64,000 bases of DNA from positions 1,054,001 to 1,118,000 of the forward strand of contig CM074149.1 in NCBI GenBank assembly GCA_037178625.1, written 5' to 3'. Under the pieces are notes generated by a model, which did not search any database, was not told the origin of the DNA, and was given only the letters and a program-made list of their open reading frames with translations. The translations under genes and the position numbers were made by a program. Positions 42,501-54,045 of the stretch are shown here, in pieces. The DNA is from Skeletonema tropicum (Eukaryota > Bacillariophyta > Thalassiosirophyceae > Thalassiosirales > Thalassiosiraceae). Position 1 is the first letter of the stretch; each line of letters starts with the position of its first letter.

Positions 42501-44751
42501 ATCAAGCACTCCCACGTTAATTGACCTGTTTGAGAAAGAGTTGAACAGGCTCGTGGCATGCGAATTTATTGACAATCCATGCTTGAAATGTGATGAGGCT
42601 GCTAAAACGAGAGCTGTTCGTAGTACCAAGAACAGCACAATGATTGGGCTATCCCCCTATCCAAAAGATGAAATTACGCTTGGCGCGTGTTCACCTCCAA
42701 GTTCCAAGTGTAAGGTCATGAAAGGTGTAATGACGTCTTACTACCCATTGGGAACAAGTGATTCTGTGTTGGTAAGCGAGCAGACACAATTACTTGATTC
42801 TATTGGTACTGTTATCAAAAGTGTGGACGTGGTCGGAATGAAAGTGAGCCTCGAGGACGAGGACACGCCGGAATTATTGCAGGAAGAAATCAAACCTGAT
42901 GATTCACCTCCCAGTAGCGAAGGGCTCTCTGGTGGAGCCATTACTGGAATTATGATTGCCGTATTATCTGTATTTGCAGCCGTTGCTGCTGGAGTCATTC
43001 GTATCCGCCGTATCAGAGACGAGGAAGACGAGGAATACTTTAAACAACTGCAAGAGCACATGCAAGATAAGAGTATCCCATTTGGACATGCAGATTTGAT
43101 TAGTGGCAATGATGAAGATGACTCCGATGATAGTTCGTATGATTCAGATGATGACTCCTCCTCGAATCCGTCGCGATCAGCAATTTCAGGAGAGACCTTC
43201 CCAACCAACATTGCGCAGGCGATGCCCCAGGACATTGAAGATAGCGAATCGTCGTCTGAAAGTGGTTCCTCTGGGAGTGAAGATGACCTGGAGCATGACG
43301 AAAAAGAGGAAGTCGAAGTTCAAATGAATCAAGATGGAATAGATCAATTGAAGTACTCAGCAGGAAGTGATGATGCACCTCCAATTTATGAAAACTATGA
43401 TCGCATGGACAGTGAAGAAATATCTGCAGCTGCTGAATATGATGATGATCATCGCGATCAATCGCATCCTTATCAAATGATGCCGAATAGACGTAGTGTT
43501 GGTGACGAATATGGAGCTGATGATGCCACTGCTACAGGATCTGTGAACTCAGCTGACCCGCCAGGACAATCTTATCGAGATTTACCCGAGGATTGGGAAC
43601 CTGCACTACCTCCTTCAGCCATGGACTACGGCCAGGGTGGTGAGCGATATCCTCTTGGAGAGGCAAGTTTCCCTGCGTATGATAACGATCTATCTGAGAA
43701 TGAAAGCGAGCAGGGATCGTATCGATCGGGTCGAAGCAACAATTCTTATCACTCCAACCGCAGTCATCGGAGCAATCGAAGCAACCACAGCGGAAGCCAG
43801 AGATCAAACAGATCTTATCACTCTCATAAAAGCCAGGGATCACGCAATAGTCAGGGATCTCATCGTTCCGGCCGAAGCAACGCGGGGTCTCACTATTCTC
43901 GGCATTCGAACCCCGATCAGCATGAGGTAGACGGCAACGGTGGCTCCTACAACCAATCCGACCTCAACGATTCCTATCAGTCGCAAAATTCTTACCACTC
44001 CAAACACAGCGGGAGTGGCTCTGATCGTTCCTATCACGAAGAATATGATCATCACGGCACCAATGAGGAGGAGTTTGTCATCAGGCGGCCTGACAATCCG
44101 AATTCATTTCAACAACCTGATCCCCGATATGACGATCGTCAGTACATGAATGAACAAGAGCAAGGTTACGGTTATGCAGCCGCAAATAATCATCAACAAG
44201 GAAGATTCAATGACGACAATGTCAGATATGGCAGTGCTTCGTCACCTTATGGAGGTGAAGGTGCCTTTTATGGAAATGGAAGAAGAGGAGGAGGAGAATT
44301 TGATGAAGCCAGTTATCACTCATTCGACCCACAGCCACAATCTCATCAATATCAACCAGAGCTATTGGATGACCACGTCGATGATGTATCCACATTCACA
44401 TCTGCCACACGGAAGGTGTCGAATGTGTCGCATCAGGATGAGGAAGAAGAGTATGAGTATGAAGGAGACGACGATGAAGAAAGTATATCCGAGATCTTCA
44501 AGTCTCTCTCTGCGATTCAGACGAAACTTGCAAGTAAAGGAGGCCGCTCTAGGACAAATAAAAAGGGAATGTCGCCTTCTGCAGCACCTCCAAGTCAGCA
44601 GCAGCAGCAGGGGTGGGATCATGAAGGAATCGTTGAAGATGTTAGTGTGGACGGTAGCCAATTTCCTAGCATGGCAAATCAGTTGAGAAATCGTCATCCT
44701 CAGCAAGGTCAATGGATGGAACCGGTTGACGAACATGAACATGGAGACTAG
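39569..44751 (+). CDS. Large single-pass surface protein: lectin-like, SdrD B-like domains, TM, Ser-rich tail
   Basis: A signal peptide (MMILQKIISFIFLRLLGLMQ FQFCHA) starts the frame at 39569. After a shift near 39830 the next frame has a bulb-lectin-like region (PSWQVPASRPPWIQGNNF, YEFGINSSSQIALYAYD, RLELTENGVFILNAEGE). Four SdrD B-like/CNA-B-like domains follow (GFIWNDGTTKDGIFGAGD, VSGRVFHDHDGDGLF, IGGYAFLDLDNNGIR, ISGMVFDDANNNGFF) with PTxKPT linkers, to 42203. A second shift near 42170 leads to a Cys cluster (CSGGRCDAEGMC), a transmembrane helix at about 42940-42990 (GAITGIMIAVLSVFAAVAAG) and a long cytosolic tail rich in DDSS, SNRSHRSNRS and Gln, ending at 44751. The total is about 1700 residues. 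It is probably adhesion or cell-wall related. Both shifts look like single-base changes; introns are possible for the first. Confidence 0.7.
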
Positions 44752-46236
44752 TGATTTATGCTTTAGTTGTATGTGTGTAAGGTATTTGTTTACGAGACGA
44801 ACCAATTGATGAATATATGTATTATATGTATGTGCTTCGGATTCAGTATCGATAAGACACTTTAAAGTATTAAGTGACGCAGCATTGATTTTGTACCGCG
44901 ACTCTCTCATCAAACTCATATCATTCGCGCTTGTTGTAGTTTTTGGACTAAACGATAATTGAGAAGCACTTCTTCATCTAGAGACAGAATACACGTACAT
45001 GGTGAACTTCTCTTAATCCTTACTTATCGATAGTATTGTTCTTTGCGCTGCTACCCGACAGCACTATTAACTTCTATTGAGTTAGTTCTGTACTTTTGAT
45101 GACTGCACACATAAATTTAGTTTAGTTGGTAGATGGTATCAAGGACTGTCTGGGGCAACTGGATCCTAGCTTGCCAACTGTCCACTGCGTTACTGCCTTC
45201 CAACACCATCAACTTCTTCTTTCTGAAGACTCTCACACGTAATTATCCTATTGTACACGACTTTATCTTTGGAGTAATTCCGTCCCTCGCCGTTGTATTG
45301 TTAGGACTAGTCTCCATCCTGGCCATGGCCAACCTGTGCCTGTGTGCTGCTCGTCTTTGCCGCCTTTGATTTCGAAACAACTTTCCAGCATTGATCTGCT
45401 TGGCAAGGAATTGTGTTCACAATCTCACCATTACCATCCAACCCATAGCCATAGCGGTCGTCATCGTCATCGGCTAAGTTAGGGTAATCATAGTCATCCC
45501 CATCGGCGTAGTCATCATCCTCACAACCGCCTTGAATGTAGCAATCCTTGTCAAGACGACGATGTGTGTGCTCGGGAGTCACCTAATGCCCGTGCTCAAT
45601 GTCACACCAAGTGCACTGCATTTCCCTCCGAAGAAGCCTGAACGGGACAACCGCGTGTGCGTTTATAGCACGTTCGACTGTCAAGGGTATGCTAATGTAT
45701 TTTGTGAGTGCCAGCAATCTGAATCTGAAGGCTCGTATTTGTGCAGGCGCAGGCATTCTGAGTGCGGTGCGTTCGAGTTCGAGAGTATGGGGAGGCTAAT
45801 GATTTGCAGCTTAGAAAATGAGCGTACTTATGAGACATGATCTTATCGAAGTATGCATCGTATGTGCCACTTAGCATTTCTTCGTGATATTATCTACAAG
45901 CTGAGCGACAGCTGGGCTGGCTTATTGCCATCAGCGCAGTCTCCATTGCCAACGAAAGCAAATTTCAACTTTGAGCTTGAGCCAGCCTTGATTGCTTTCT
46001 GCGCCTGATTGCTCCTGATGTTCGTCATCTTGCTGCTCGCTGAAGAGCTACTAGCGACATACGATACTGATACTGCTCCTACAGCGAGAGCCAGTCCACA
46101 CATACAGTAGTGATAAGTCCTACCTTCTTCCAAGCGGTGGCCTCCACCTCCACGTCTACGTCTCAGCCTCCTCCTCCTCCTCCTCCTCAATTGGGATGAT
46201 TTCCACAGCCGCATCGGCGGCCTCAGCCTCGCATCG
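44752..46236. other. 3' flank and unclear region
   Basis: 44752-44930 is the 3' flank, copied at 46580-46790. 45133-45369 has a frame with a hydrophobic helix (FIFGVIPSLAVVLLGLVSIL). 45530-45840 has Cys-rich plus-strand pieces in two frames (ECSNPCQDDDVCARESPN, then VCVYSTFDCQGYANVFCECQ), which may be a decayed Cys-rich gene. 46215-45894 on the minus strand has a short frame with a hydrophobic helix (CMCGLALAVGAVSVSYVAS). None is convincing as an intact gene. Confidence 0.3.
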
Positions 46237-46790
46237 GCGGTTGCATCAGGATGAGGAAGAAGAGTGAAAGTGAAGGAGATGATGATGAAGAGAGTATATC
46301 TGAAATCTTCAAGTCTCTCTCTGCAATTCAGACGAAACTTGCAAGTAAAGGAGGCCGTTCTAGGACAAATAAAAAGGGAATGCCGCCTTCTGCAGCATCT
46401 CCAAGTCAGCAGCAGCAGCAGCAGCAGCAGGGGTGGCATCAAGAAGGAATCGTTGAGGATGTTAGGTGTGGACGGTAGCGGTAGCCAATTTCCTAGCATG
46501 GCAAATCAGTTGAGAAATCGTCATCCTCACAGCAAGGTCAAAATGGATGGAGCCGGTTGACGAGCATGAACATGGAGACTAGCGATTTGTGATTTATGCT
46601 TTTGTTGCAGGCCAAAAGTGTGTGTATGGTATTTGTTGACATTGAATGTACCTTAATGTATGTATGTGCTGTGATTCAGTATCAGACAAAAGACATCTTA
46701 AAGTACTAAGACTAAGAGAAGCAGCATTGGCATTGATTGTTTATCACGACCTTTCATCAAAATCAAACCCCATACATGTATTGTAATTGT
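46237..46790 (+). pseudogene. Duplicated 3' end of the surface-protein gene
   Basis: 46250-46600 repeats the last coding part of 44440-44751: ESISEIFKSLSAIQTKLASK, SRTNKKGM, a longer Gln run and EGIVEDV, then a frameshift. 46580-46790 repeats the 3' flank. Upstream coding sequence is absent, so it is a fragment produced by local duplication about 1.8 kb downstream of the source. Confidence 0.85.
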
Positions 46791-46910
46791 GAAGTTATGT
46801 ACAATAACCTCTAGAGAGAGTAAATAAGAGACATTACGGTGATGTGATAGCAAATATTTCACCTTTTCCTGTAATCTAGTACTAATCTAAGTTTTGTACC
46901 AGTGATACGT

Positions 46911-47277
46911 ACTTCTGAGCCAAAATTGGCGAAGAGCTGGATACTGATTCACATGACGTGCATCGTCACAGCGCGACCGTTGAGAGTAAGCGAAGGAAAC
47001 TTGCGGCGTTGGAAGTCATGTGTGTCCTATGCTGCCAACCAAATAATGTGATAAGCCCCAGTACTAAAATAATTGATGTATCTATCTATGTACTTACTTC
47101 TACAACTATCTACTTACGTACAGTAAATAGTACTTCTGAGCCAAAATTGGCGAAGAGCTGGATACTGATTCACATGACGTGCATCGTCACAGCGCGACCG
47201 TTGAGAGCCGTAAGCGAAGGAAACTTGTGGCGTCGGAGGTCATGTGTGTCGTACGTGCCAACCAAATAATGTGATAG
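46911..47277. repeat. 148-bp direct repeat, period 221 bp
   Basis: ACTTCTGAGCCAAAATTGGC starts at 46911 and 47132. Similarity runs to AAATAATGTGATA in both, with about 8 substitutions and a 3-base insertion in the second. The spacer is AT-rich with TACTTAC words. It is non-coding. Confidence 0.85.
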
Positions 47278-47386
47278 CTCCCGCTTGCGGCATTAGCGGT
47301 GCGCACTACGCCATAACTTCTGCTTTACGTATCAATTTTTCGCCACTAAACCACAATTGTCGAAGCAAGCATAAAATATATCAACC

Positions 47387-48716
47387 ATGCTGAGCCTTCG
47401 AGCTTCTTCTTCCTCTTCCAGCAGTCGTCGACGACGCAGCGCTGCAATAGTCTTCAATATCATTATCTCCGGCAGCTGCCCTATTGCTTCTACACAGAGC
47501 CTCTGCAAGCGCAAGTAATACCACCAACACCACAATTATCGAGAGCCCAACGCAATATCGACTCTTTCCAGTAAAATTCGTCAGCAATCCACCCAACGGA
47601 CGCCTGGGCGAATGCGAGGGAGACTGCGATAACAATGGTCAGTGCGCGGAGGGTCTCACTTGTTTCCAACGCGATCGAAATGAAGATGTTCCAGGATGTT
47701 CGGGCGGGGCAAGTGACAATAGCCTTACCGACTATTGCATTCGACCAGTGCCAGCAGCTAATGATGCTGGGCCAACTACTACTGCAGCTCCAACCACCAC
47801 TTTCTGCTTTGGTGACTCCGACACCTCAACCCACCGTTACAAATATTCAGAGTCCAACTCCTCCGTCGTTGAATGCGACGGCTGCACCTACCTCATTGCC
47901 GACACCTGATCCTACGGCTGCGGAACCTACTCTACACCTGCAAAAGACAATCACATTTGTCGCCAACCCACCAAAGGCCCCCCTGAATGAATGTGAAGGA
48001 GACTGCGACGATGATACTCAATGCGCTGCAGGGCTCAAATGCCACCAGCGTGATCCATTCGAGGCAGTTCCAGGATGCAGCGGATGGAGAAAGTAGCGGA
48101 CGATACACCGACTACTGCATTAACGATAGCACGCCCTCTCCAACCACATCCTACAGTCCAACACCTCTACCCACAATTTCCACCATGCCAAGTATAGTCT
48201 GCCGTCCCATCTACACAACCATCACTCAACCCCACACCAGCACCAAATAGCATCTCAGAGAAATTCAAGCTCCGTCTCTACTGGCATCGAAGCTATTACT
48301 GGCAAGAGACACGAAGGGAAACATTCTGGTGTTGGCAATGTCGCAATGGGTGTAAAAAAGACAATAAAATTGAGATTGATCACTGTAAAAATGCTGATTA
48401 CTTTCAATTTCATGGAGAAGATAATTCGTATCGACCAGTTAAAAATCCCAATCTTTGTGTGACGGAAGATGGGTTTGATAGTGAAAGTAGACCGCTTCGA
48501 CTACGACAGTGTGATGGTGGGATAAAACAGAAGTGGGTGAATAGTGGTGATGTTGGGTTGAATTTTGATCCGGATAGGCCTTGGGAGATCTATCCAGAGT
48601 CTGATTTGGGCAAGTGTGTGACGCAGATGCACCATCCGAAAGCTCATGAGAGGGTGTTTCTTCGACGTTGTAAATACCCGAGGAAAAATACTACTTCCAA
48701 GTGGGTTGTGTATTGA
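47387..48716 (+). CDS. Cys-module and ricin-type lectin protein, plus-strand paralogue (frame-interrupted)
   Basis: The N-terminus MLSLRASSSS equals that of the inverted paralogue at 51199. Two Cys modules follow: LGECEGDCDNNGQCAEGLTC, FQRDRNEDVPGCSGG and TDYCI; then LNECEGDCDDDTQCAAGLKC and VPGCSG. PT-rich linkers separate them. The last 145 residues (48260-48716) form a ricin-B-like region: FKLRLYWHRSYYWQE, ETFWCWQCRNGC, LRLRQCDGGIKQKW, ending TSKWVVY. The frame shifts near 47450, 47800, 48090 and 48240. The module layout suits an extracellular carbohydrate-binding protein; there is no toxin chain. The Cys module is frequent in diatom proteins. At least four indels make it a probable pseudogene unless they are assembly errors. 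Confidence 0.65.
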
Positions 48717-49208
48717 TGAATACTAGGAAGATGCGACAGGTGTGAGGTTGTATAGATTTAGATCTTGGGGTGGATGTATAGCTCAATAGACAATAGACAA
48801 TAGACAATAGACAATACTATAGACAACAAAGCTAGGACTACAACTACAACACTATTACTGCTAACTCAATTGTGCAATAATCATGACGTGCATGTCCGCG
48901 TTACCACAAAGATGCTATTAGGTAGACTCTATTAGGTAGACGCTATTAGGTATAGCAGCGCAAAAAACAATATTATCGACAAGGACAAAGAGAAGTTCAC
49001 CAGTACTTGTATTACTATCTCTATCTCTAGTTGAAGAAGGACTGTACAACATTTGATACTTGGATTACAGGAAATGGTTGAAATATTTGTACAAAGCACC
49101 TACGATATCATCCTCTTTCTAGAGCTCAAAGGTTATTGTACATAAATCACAATTTCAATGACAATGAATACATTTCAAAAATTGATTACAATACCAACTC
49201 AAAAAGAT
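48717..49208. other. Tail-to-tail spacer between the two paralogues
   Basis: Contains an ACAATAG heptamer repeat at about 48786-48822 and a CTATTAGGTAGAC direct repeat at about 48917-48955. No gene. Confidence 0.6.
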
Positions 49209-51199
49209 TCAATACACAACCCATTTGCTCGTCTTATGATTCCTCGCCCTCCGACACTGCTGAGGAAATACCCTCTCATGAGCCTTCGGATGATGCGCCT
49301 GCGTCATACAATACCCAGAATTCCTACCACTCTTAAACTCAAATGGATCCCCTCTCTCCTCCTTGAAGCCCCTTCCACCGTTGTCGACTGCTACCATTAC
49401 ATCGTTTCAATTTGATTGGATTTGTTTCACGATCCCATCCATTCTCTTCAAAGCATAAGGATGGATCGGTCATTGGACGGAAGGTATTGTCTCGTGCGTA
49501 ATATTGAAACTTTTGTCGTGTCGATGAACTGCTGCAGTGGTCTACTTCGATGATCGAGTTGGTTTTACAAGCACCCGACCGGCATTGGAGACACCAGAAT
49601 GTTTCTCTGCTGGATTCTTGCCAGTTTGAGCTACGAGTCCAGTAGAGACGTAGTCGGACAGGTGCAGATGCATTCATTGTGGGGGCATTCGTAGGGCTGA
49701 AAGAAGGTTGATGAGATGGAGCATGGGATACACTTGGAGCGGCAGAGATGGTGGGTTGATGAGATGGAGCATCGGATGTAGTTGGACTAGCTGTGTAGAA
49801 TGGTGGTAGAATACAAAAGTCGGTGGGTTCGCCTTCATTCTGCCCTCCGACACATCCTGGAACTGCCCCGTTTCGTTCACGTTGGTGACAAATGAGATTT
49901 CCGGCACATTCGTCGTCGTTGTCACAATCACCTTGACAGAGACCGAGGGGGTAGAATTCGGGTGGCCTGCCATCGTTACCAACTCGGTTGATTCGAAGTT
50001 GAGTTGGTTTGGCAGTAGGTTGAACCGTTGCTGTTGCCGCGGGTGGGAATGTTGGAGGGGTTGGAATCTGGATAGTTGAATTAGTAGTTGGTTGTGGAGT
50101 TGGCCTTGTTGTCGTTGGAATGGACGTCGTAGGGTTAACTGTGGTCGGCTGAGAGGTAGGCAAACTTGTTGGATTTGCTGTCGTAGCCAAAGACGTGGGC
50201 TCAGCAGTTGTAGGTAGTGGAGTTGGAATAGCTGAAGGAGGCACCGTCGGACTTGCAACAACAACAGCTGCAGTAGTATTTGGTAGGATACAAAAGTCGG
50301 TAGGGTTCACCTTCATTTTGTCCTCCAGCACATCCTGGAACTGTCTCATTTCGTCCACGCTGGTAACAAATGAGATTTCCTGCACATTCATCATCATTGT
50401 CACAATCACCTTGACAGAGACCTAGAGGGTAGAATTGTGGAGGGCTGCCGTCGTCACCTACCGTGTTAAGTGGTTGCGTTTGTTGCGTTTGTTGTGCTGT
50501 AGGTTGAGCAGTAGGAGCAGCTGAAGGAGACACCGTCGGACTTGCAACAGCAGCAGCTGCAGTAGTATTCGGTAGGATACAAAAGTCGGTGGGCTCACCT
50601 TCATTCTGCCCTCCGACACATCCTGGGACTGTTTCATTTCGTCCACGCTGGTAACAAATGAGATTTCCAGCACATTCATCATCATTGTCACAATCACCTT
50701 GACAGAGACCGAGAGGGTAGAATTGTGGTGGACTGCCGTCGTCACCTACCGTGTTAAGAAGTGGTTGCGTCGGTTTTGCAGGAGGTTCAGTAGTAGTTGG
50801 AGCAGCTGAAGAAGGAGGCACTGTTGTCGGACTTGCAATATTAGAAACTGAAGGGGGCACTACTGTTGTCAGGCTTGCAACAACTACTGGTAGTGTATCA
50901 TCATTATTTTTTGGAGTCACCGCCGCCTCAGAAGAAGTAGAGTCATTCCCATTAGTAGCTATTATTTCAGCAGCTAATGCTTCCCAATCTATTGATCTTT
51001 CATTATTGATGACTACTACTTGGCTTTCGAAAAGACGATAGGCATCATCATTAGTAGTAGTATCTGCGTTGTTACTTCCAGAGACTCTGTGAAGGAGCAT
51101 GAGGGTGGCGGCGGCAGCGGGAGACAACACTCCAACGTTGCATCGTCGACGACGACTGCGTGCATTATTTGAAGAGGAAGACGCTCGAAGGCTCAGCAT
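49209..51199 (-). CDS. Cys-module and ricin-type lectin protein, minus-strand paralogue
   Basis: The start MLSLRASSSSNNARSRRRRC at 51199 is shared with the plus paralogue; the frame is open upstream to 51298. A hydrophobic stretch (VGVLSPAAAATLMLLHRVSG) may be a signal or anchor. Three near-identical Cys modules follow (FYPLGLCQGDCDNDDECAGN, LICYQRGRNETVPGC, EPTDFCI), joined by PT/AxPT linkers. The C-terminal region is ricin-B-like (VRLRLYWTRSSNWQESSRET, LKRCNGSSRQRWK), ending HHPKAHERVFPQQC and TSKWVVY at 49209. Two indels are seen: an extra T near 50308 (GAACCCTACC) and a shift near 49370. It is probably secreted or cell-surface and carbohydrate-binding, by domain inference. Confidence 0.7.
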
Positions 51200-51385
51200 G
51201 ATAAGTACTTTTTGGTGGAGAAGAGAGGGATTGTTGCACATAACAATGGCATTTGCGACATGGTGATGCATGTGGATGAAGATAGAGAGGATAAGCACAT
51301 AGGTCTCAACGGTAGCTTTCTTTCTTCAGTTTCTTTCGCTTAACGGTAATTTGGCGACAATGTCCTGGACGAATTTGTCAACCTA

Positions 51386-51667
51386 CATATCCCAACCATT
51401 TTTTGAAAACTGTACCTCAGTACAGTTTTGCGTAGACCTCTGGTATGTTTCTACGTGAAGGGCAAAACTGTACCTCGGTACAGTTTTCAAAAAAGGCAAT
51501 AGGCCTCGTGATATTTGTGTGAATAAAGCATTACACGTCATGTGGCCTATAGGTCTTATTATTGCGTACAAGGGCTAAAGGTTTTTTGAAAAAATGCCGT
51601 TAGGAGCTGCCTAGCTTTGTCCGCTAACAAAGTTGAGTTTGAAAGTTTTCAAAATGGTTGGGATATA
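51386..51667. mobile_element. 282-bp MITE-like element with nested hairpin
   Basis: ATATCCCAACCATTTT at the left end is mirrored by AAAATGGTTGGGATAT at the right. Inside, a second inverted pair (GAAAACTGTACC...GGTACAGTTTTC arms, 51404-51435 and 51463-51495) could form a long hairpin around about 30 bases. There is no coding capacity. The target duplication is not clear (TA possible). Confidence 0.6.
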
Positions 51668-51689
51668 TAACAAGAGGAAGTACAATACT

Positions 51690-51942
51690 CAGTCAGTGGA
51701 TATCGCATAGAGATGCAATCATAGAGGTAAATGGAAAGACTATCGGAGTTGAAGTAGAAGGTCCATCTCATTTCTATTTCTAGGTATAGGAGTAGACCCC
51801 CCAGGGCAGCACCAGCACAATTCTAAAGAGAGGAAGTTCCAGCACCAGCAATCGATGGAAGAATAGATAGGCAAGAGAGTCAGACAAAGAAGCAGGACTA
51901 TCGTCGGAAAGTTGCTGGGTTTGGCGGAAGACTACTGACATA
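51690..51942 (+). pseudogene. RAP-domain relic
   Basis: It is homologous at the DNA level to the C-terminal ends of the two RAP genes on the other strand: ATCGCATAGA..GCAATC, then frame IEVNGKTIGVEVEGPSHF, then a stop, a TILKR frame and the TTGCTGGGTTTGGCGGAAG end. Several stops and shifts are present, and it stands in the opposite orientation. It abuts the MITE-like element. Confidence 0.8.
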
Positions 51943-52500
51943 GTGGCAGTTCACAATCGTTTCTTTTTTTTTAACCGTAAAATGGCCCAAATCCGGGAAA
52001 TAAAAATAACCTATATATCAATCATTCGAACGAATAGATACCTCTCGTCTCTCGCTCTCGTACTTTCTCTACAATATATAAGATCAAGATCAGGTTATCT
52101 GTTAGTATGGACAGAAAACGATCAAAATAGGAAAAGTGGTGTGTTATGATGCTATTACAATAATGTTCAATATACGAGGCGCTACAGATCGGAGTATAGA
52201 GCTGCATCGTTCCATTGGCGTGTCTATGAATGCACCTTGTTATCCGATGCCCAAACATAATAGCTCACAAAACGTTATCATTCCGCTCTGAACATTCCTC
52301 ACAATCCAATCCATCTCACAACTTTCTCTTCATTATATACTTCAATCTTCAATCGTCGTCGTCGACTGATTCTCTCTCATCATAATAATCATTTCCTCAA
52401 CATCCAAACACTACCATGTACACAACACATATTTCTATATCTCTCTCATCATCATCATTACTACTTACTCTGCGTGTCATTGTAATCCACAACATCTCTT
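51943..52500. other. 3' flank of the PsbQ-like gene
   Basis: AT-rich sequence with no supported ORF; a CTCTCGTCTCTCGCTCTC pyrimidine run lies at about 52040. Nothing else is seen. Confidence 0.45.
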
Positions 52501-53452
52501 TTACTCCAACTTGGAAGCAATATCCACCACCTCCTGCAACTGCGCAATCGCTTTGTTGGCCATGTCCAATGGTTCCTTTGTCTTTACTTTTCCATTTCCT
52601 GCACACGTGTGTGTGTGTGTGTGTGATGTATTTTTGAGAGAGAGAAGGTGTGGATCGTTAGTATTAGTTCACTTGATATATTATTAAATTGCTCATAACA
52701 TCTTCACGTGTCTTTGAACAGCATAATAATAATATGAACACATGAATCACATACGGCTCTGCTATATACACACACACACACACCTCAACACTTTAAAAAA
52801 AGCACACAACACATCAAAAACGACAACACAAAATACAAACGCAAGACACAAAAGACCACAAAACTACTCACCAGGCTGGTAATAAATAAACACATTATCA
52901 TAACTATACTGATCCGTCATTTGCAAACTAATCGCTAATTCATCCTTCAACTCCAACAAATCCAATTCTCCCGTCTCCTTGGCCAATTTGACAATGGTAT
53001 TCGAATTTTCACCCAAATTCCACAATTGGTTGACTGGTGGTGTTTTGAGGATGGTCCGGACGGCATCCCAGTTGGATTGTTGGAGGAGGGGGGGGATTGT
53101 GGTGAGTTTTGTGAGGGAGGTTTGGAGGTCGGTGAGGAGGGCGGCTGTGGTGGGAGAGGGGTGGCGTGGGATGGTTGGGGGAGGTAAAGGAGGGTCGATG
53201 CTGTTGCTGTTGCTGTGAGGAGTTTGGTGAGGGCTGATCTTCGTGATTGATTGTAATAATTGAGGATTGTTCTTCGTTGGACGATGGATTATTTTTATTG
53301 GAGGAATAATGGAGCGATGTCACAATGGATGCTGCTCTGGAGGACTGCTGCTGCTGATGGTGGCATGTTGTTGGTGTGAATGCAAATGATTGCTGCGAGA
53401 GTGAGCAGATTACTGCAATGACTGCAGCGATAGTTATTCTAGAGACATGCAT
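52501..53452 (-). CDS. Plastid lumen protein, PsbQ-like (two exons, frame-interrupted)
   Basis: The start at 53452 gives a signal peptide, MHVSRITIAAVIAVICSLSQ then QSFA, and a plastid FTPTT motif at +1, the diatom bipartite presequence. A twin-arginine lumen signal (SRRSALTKLLTATATASTLL, with SHA cleavage) lies in the next frame at about 53235-53160. The mature part lies in the third frame: AALLTDLQTSLTKLTTIPPL, SNWDAVRTILKTPPVNQLWN, LAKETGELDLLELKDELAIS and YSYDNVFIYYQPG. A 273-bp intron (52871-52599, donor GTGAGT, acceptor GTGCAG) precedes exon 2, GNGKVKTKEPLDMANKAIAQ to KLE. The all-helical mature part and lumen routing suit a PsbQ-like oxygen-evolving-complex protein; the family is inferred. 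Two single-base shifts, one near the CAACAG repeat, interrupt exon 1. Confidence 0.6.
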
Positions 53453-54045
53453 GATGATAGTAGAGGTAAGCTGAGATGATGTAATGATGTCGAGGAACTT
53501 CGGTTTATGTTCTTTACTCACCAGAAGTTGAGAGTGGGTGAGTATTGTACTGAGGGTAACAAAATGCATGATGCTGAATGCTGACTCAAAATGCATCACA
53601 ATGTCATCATCTTGCTTTTGCGCTTTTTTGTGATGCGTGGTCGTGGGGAATGGCTTGTTGGGATCATCATTAGATGGGACGATTAGGGAGAAAGTCAAAG
53701 GGAAAGAAAAGAAAGACTCATTGGCAAGGCCCTTGCGTGCTCGGAGGGCTTTTTTACATACAACATCATCTAACCTGCATCTTGTAGCTTGTAGAGAAAG
53801 CACGAGAGCTAGAGATATCTCTCGGTGTGAATGATTGACAGCTTTGTCCGAACTTGAGCCCATTACGATTGAACAAGAAATTGTACGATAATATGAACTT
53901 ATTTTTTCTAGGCTGCCAACGTGTTGTTGCCTCGATCAAACCCAACAACTTCCGAAGATACTCCTCCTGCTCTATATTCCATCGATTGCTGGGCCAATCC
54001 CAATCCTCTTCAAACTTTGATGTGCAGATTTTGTTTGCTATCATG
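53453..54045. other. Intergenic region with a RAP C-terminal tail fragment
   Basis: About 53925-53985 encodes on the minus strand EEYLRKLLGLIEATT, a second copy of the RAP protein tail that lies 100 bases further at 54050-54085. The remainder is the presumed promoter side of the PsbQ-like gene; no other gene. Confidence 0.5.

Noticed and set aside
43100..44686. Alternative frames (Met/Ile-rich and others) in the Ser-rich tail
   Set aside because: They are shifted readings of GATGAT- and TCTAAT-type codon repeats of the real frame.
49136..49336. Plus-strand frame ending QNSYHS, resembling the surface protein tail
   Set aside because: It lies antisense to the conserved ricin-like C-terminal exon of the minus-strand lectin gene, and the similarity is limited to a few common residues.
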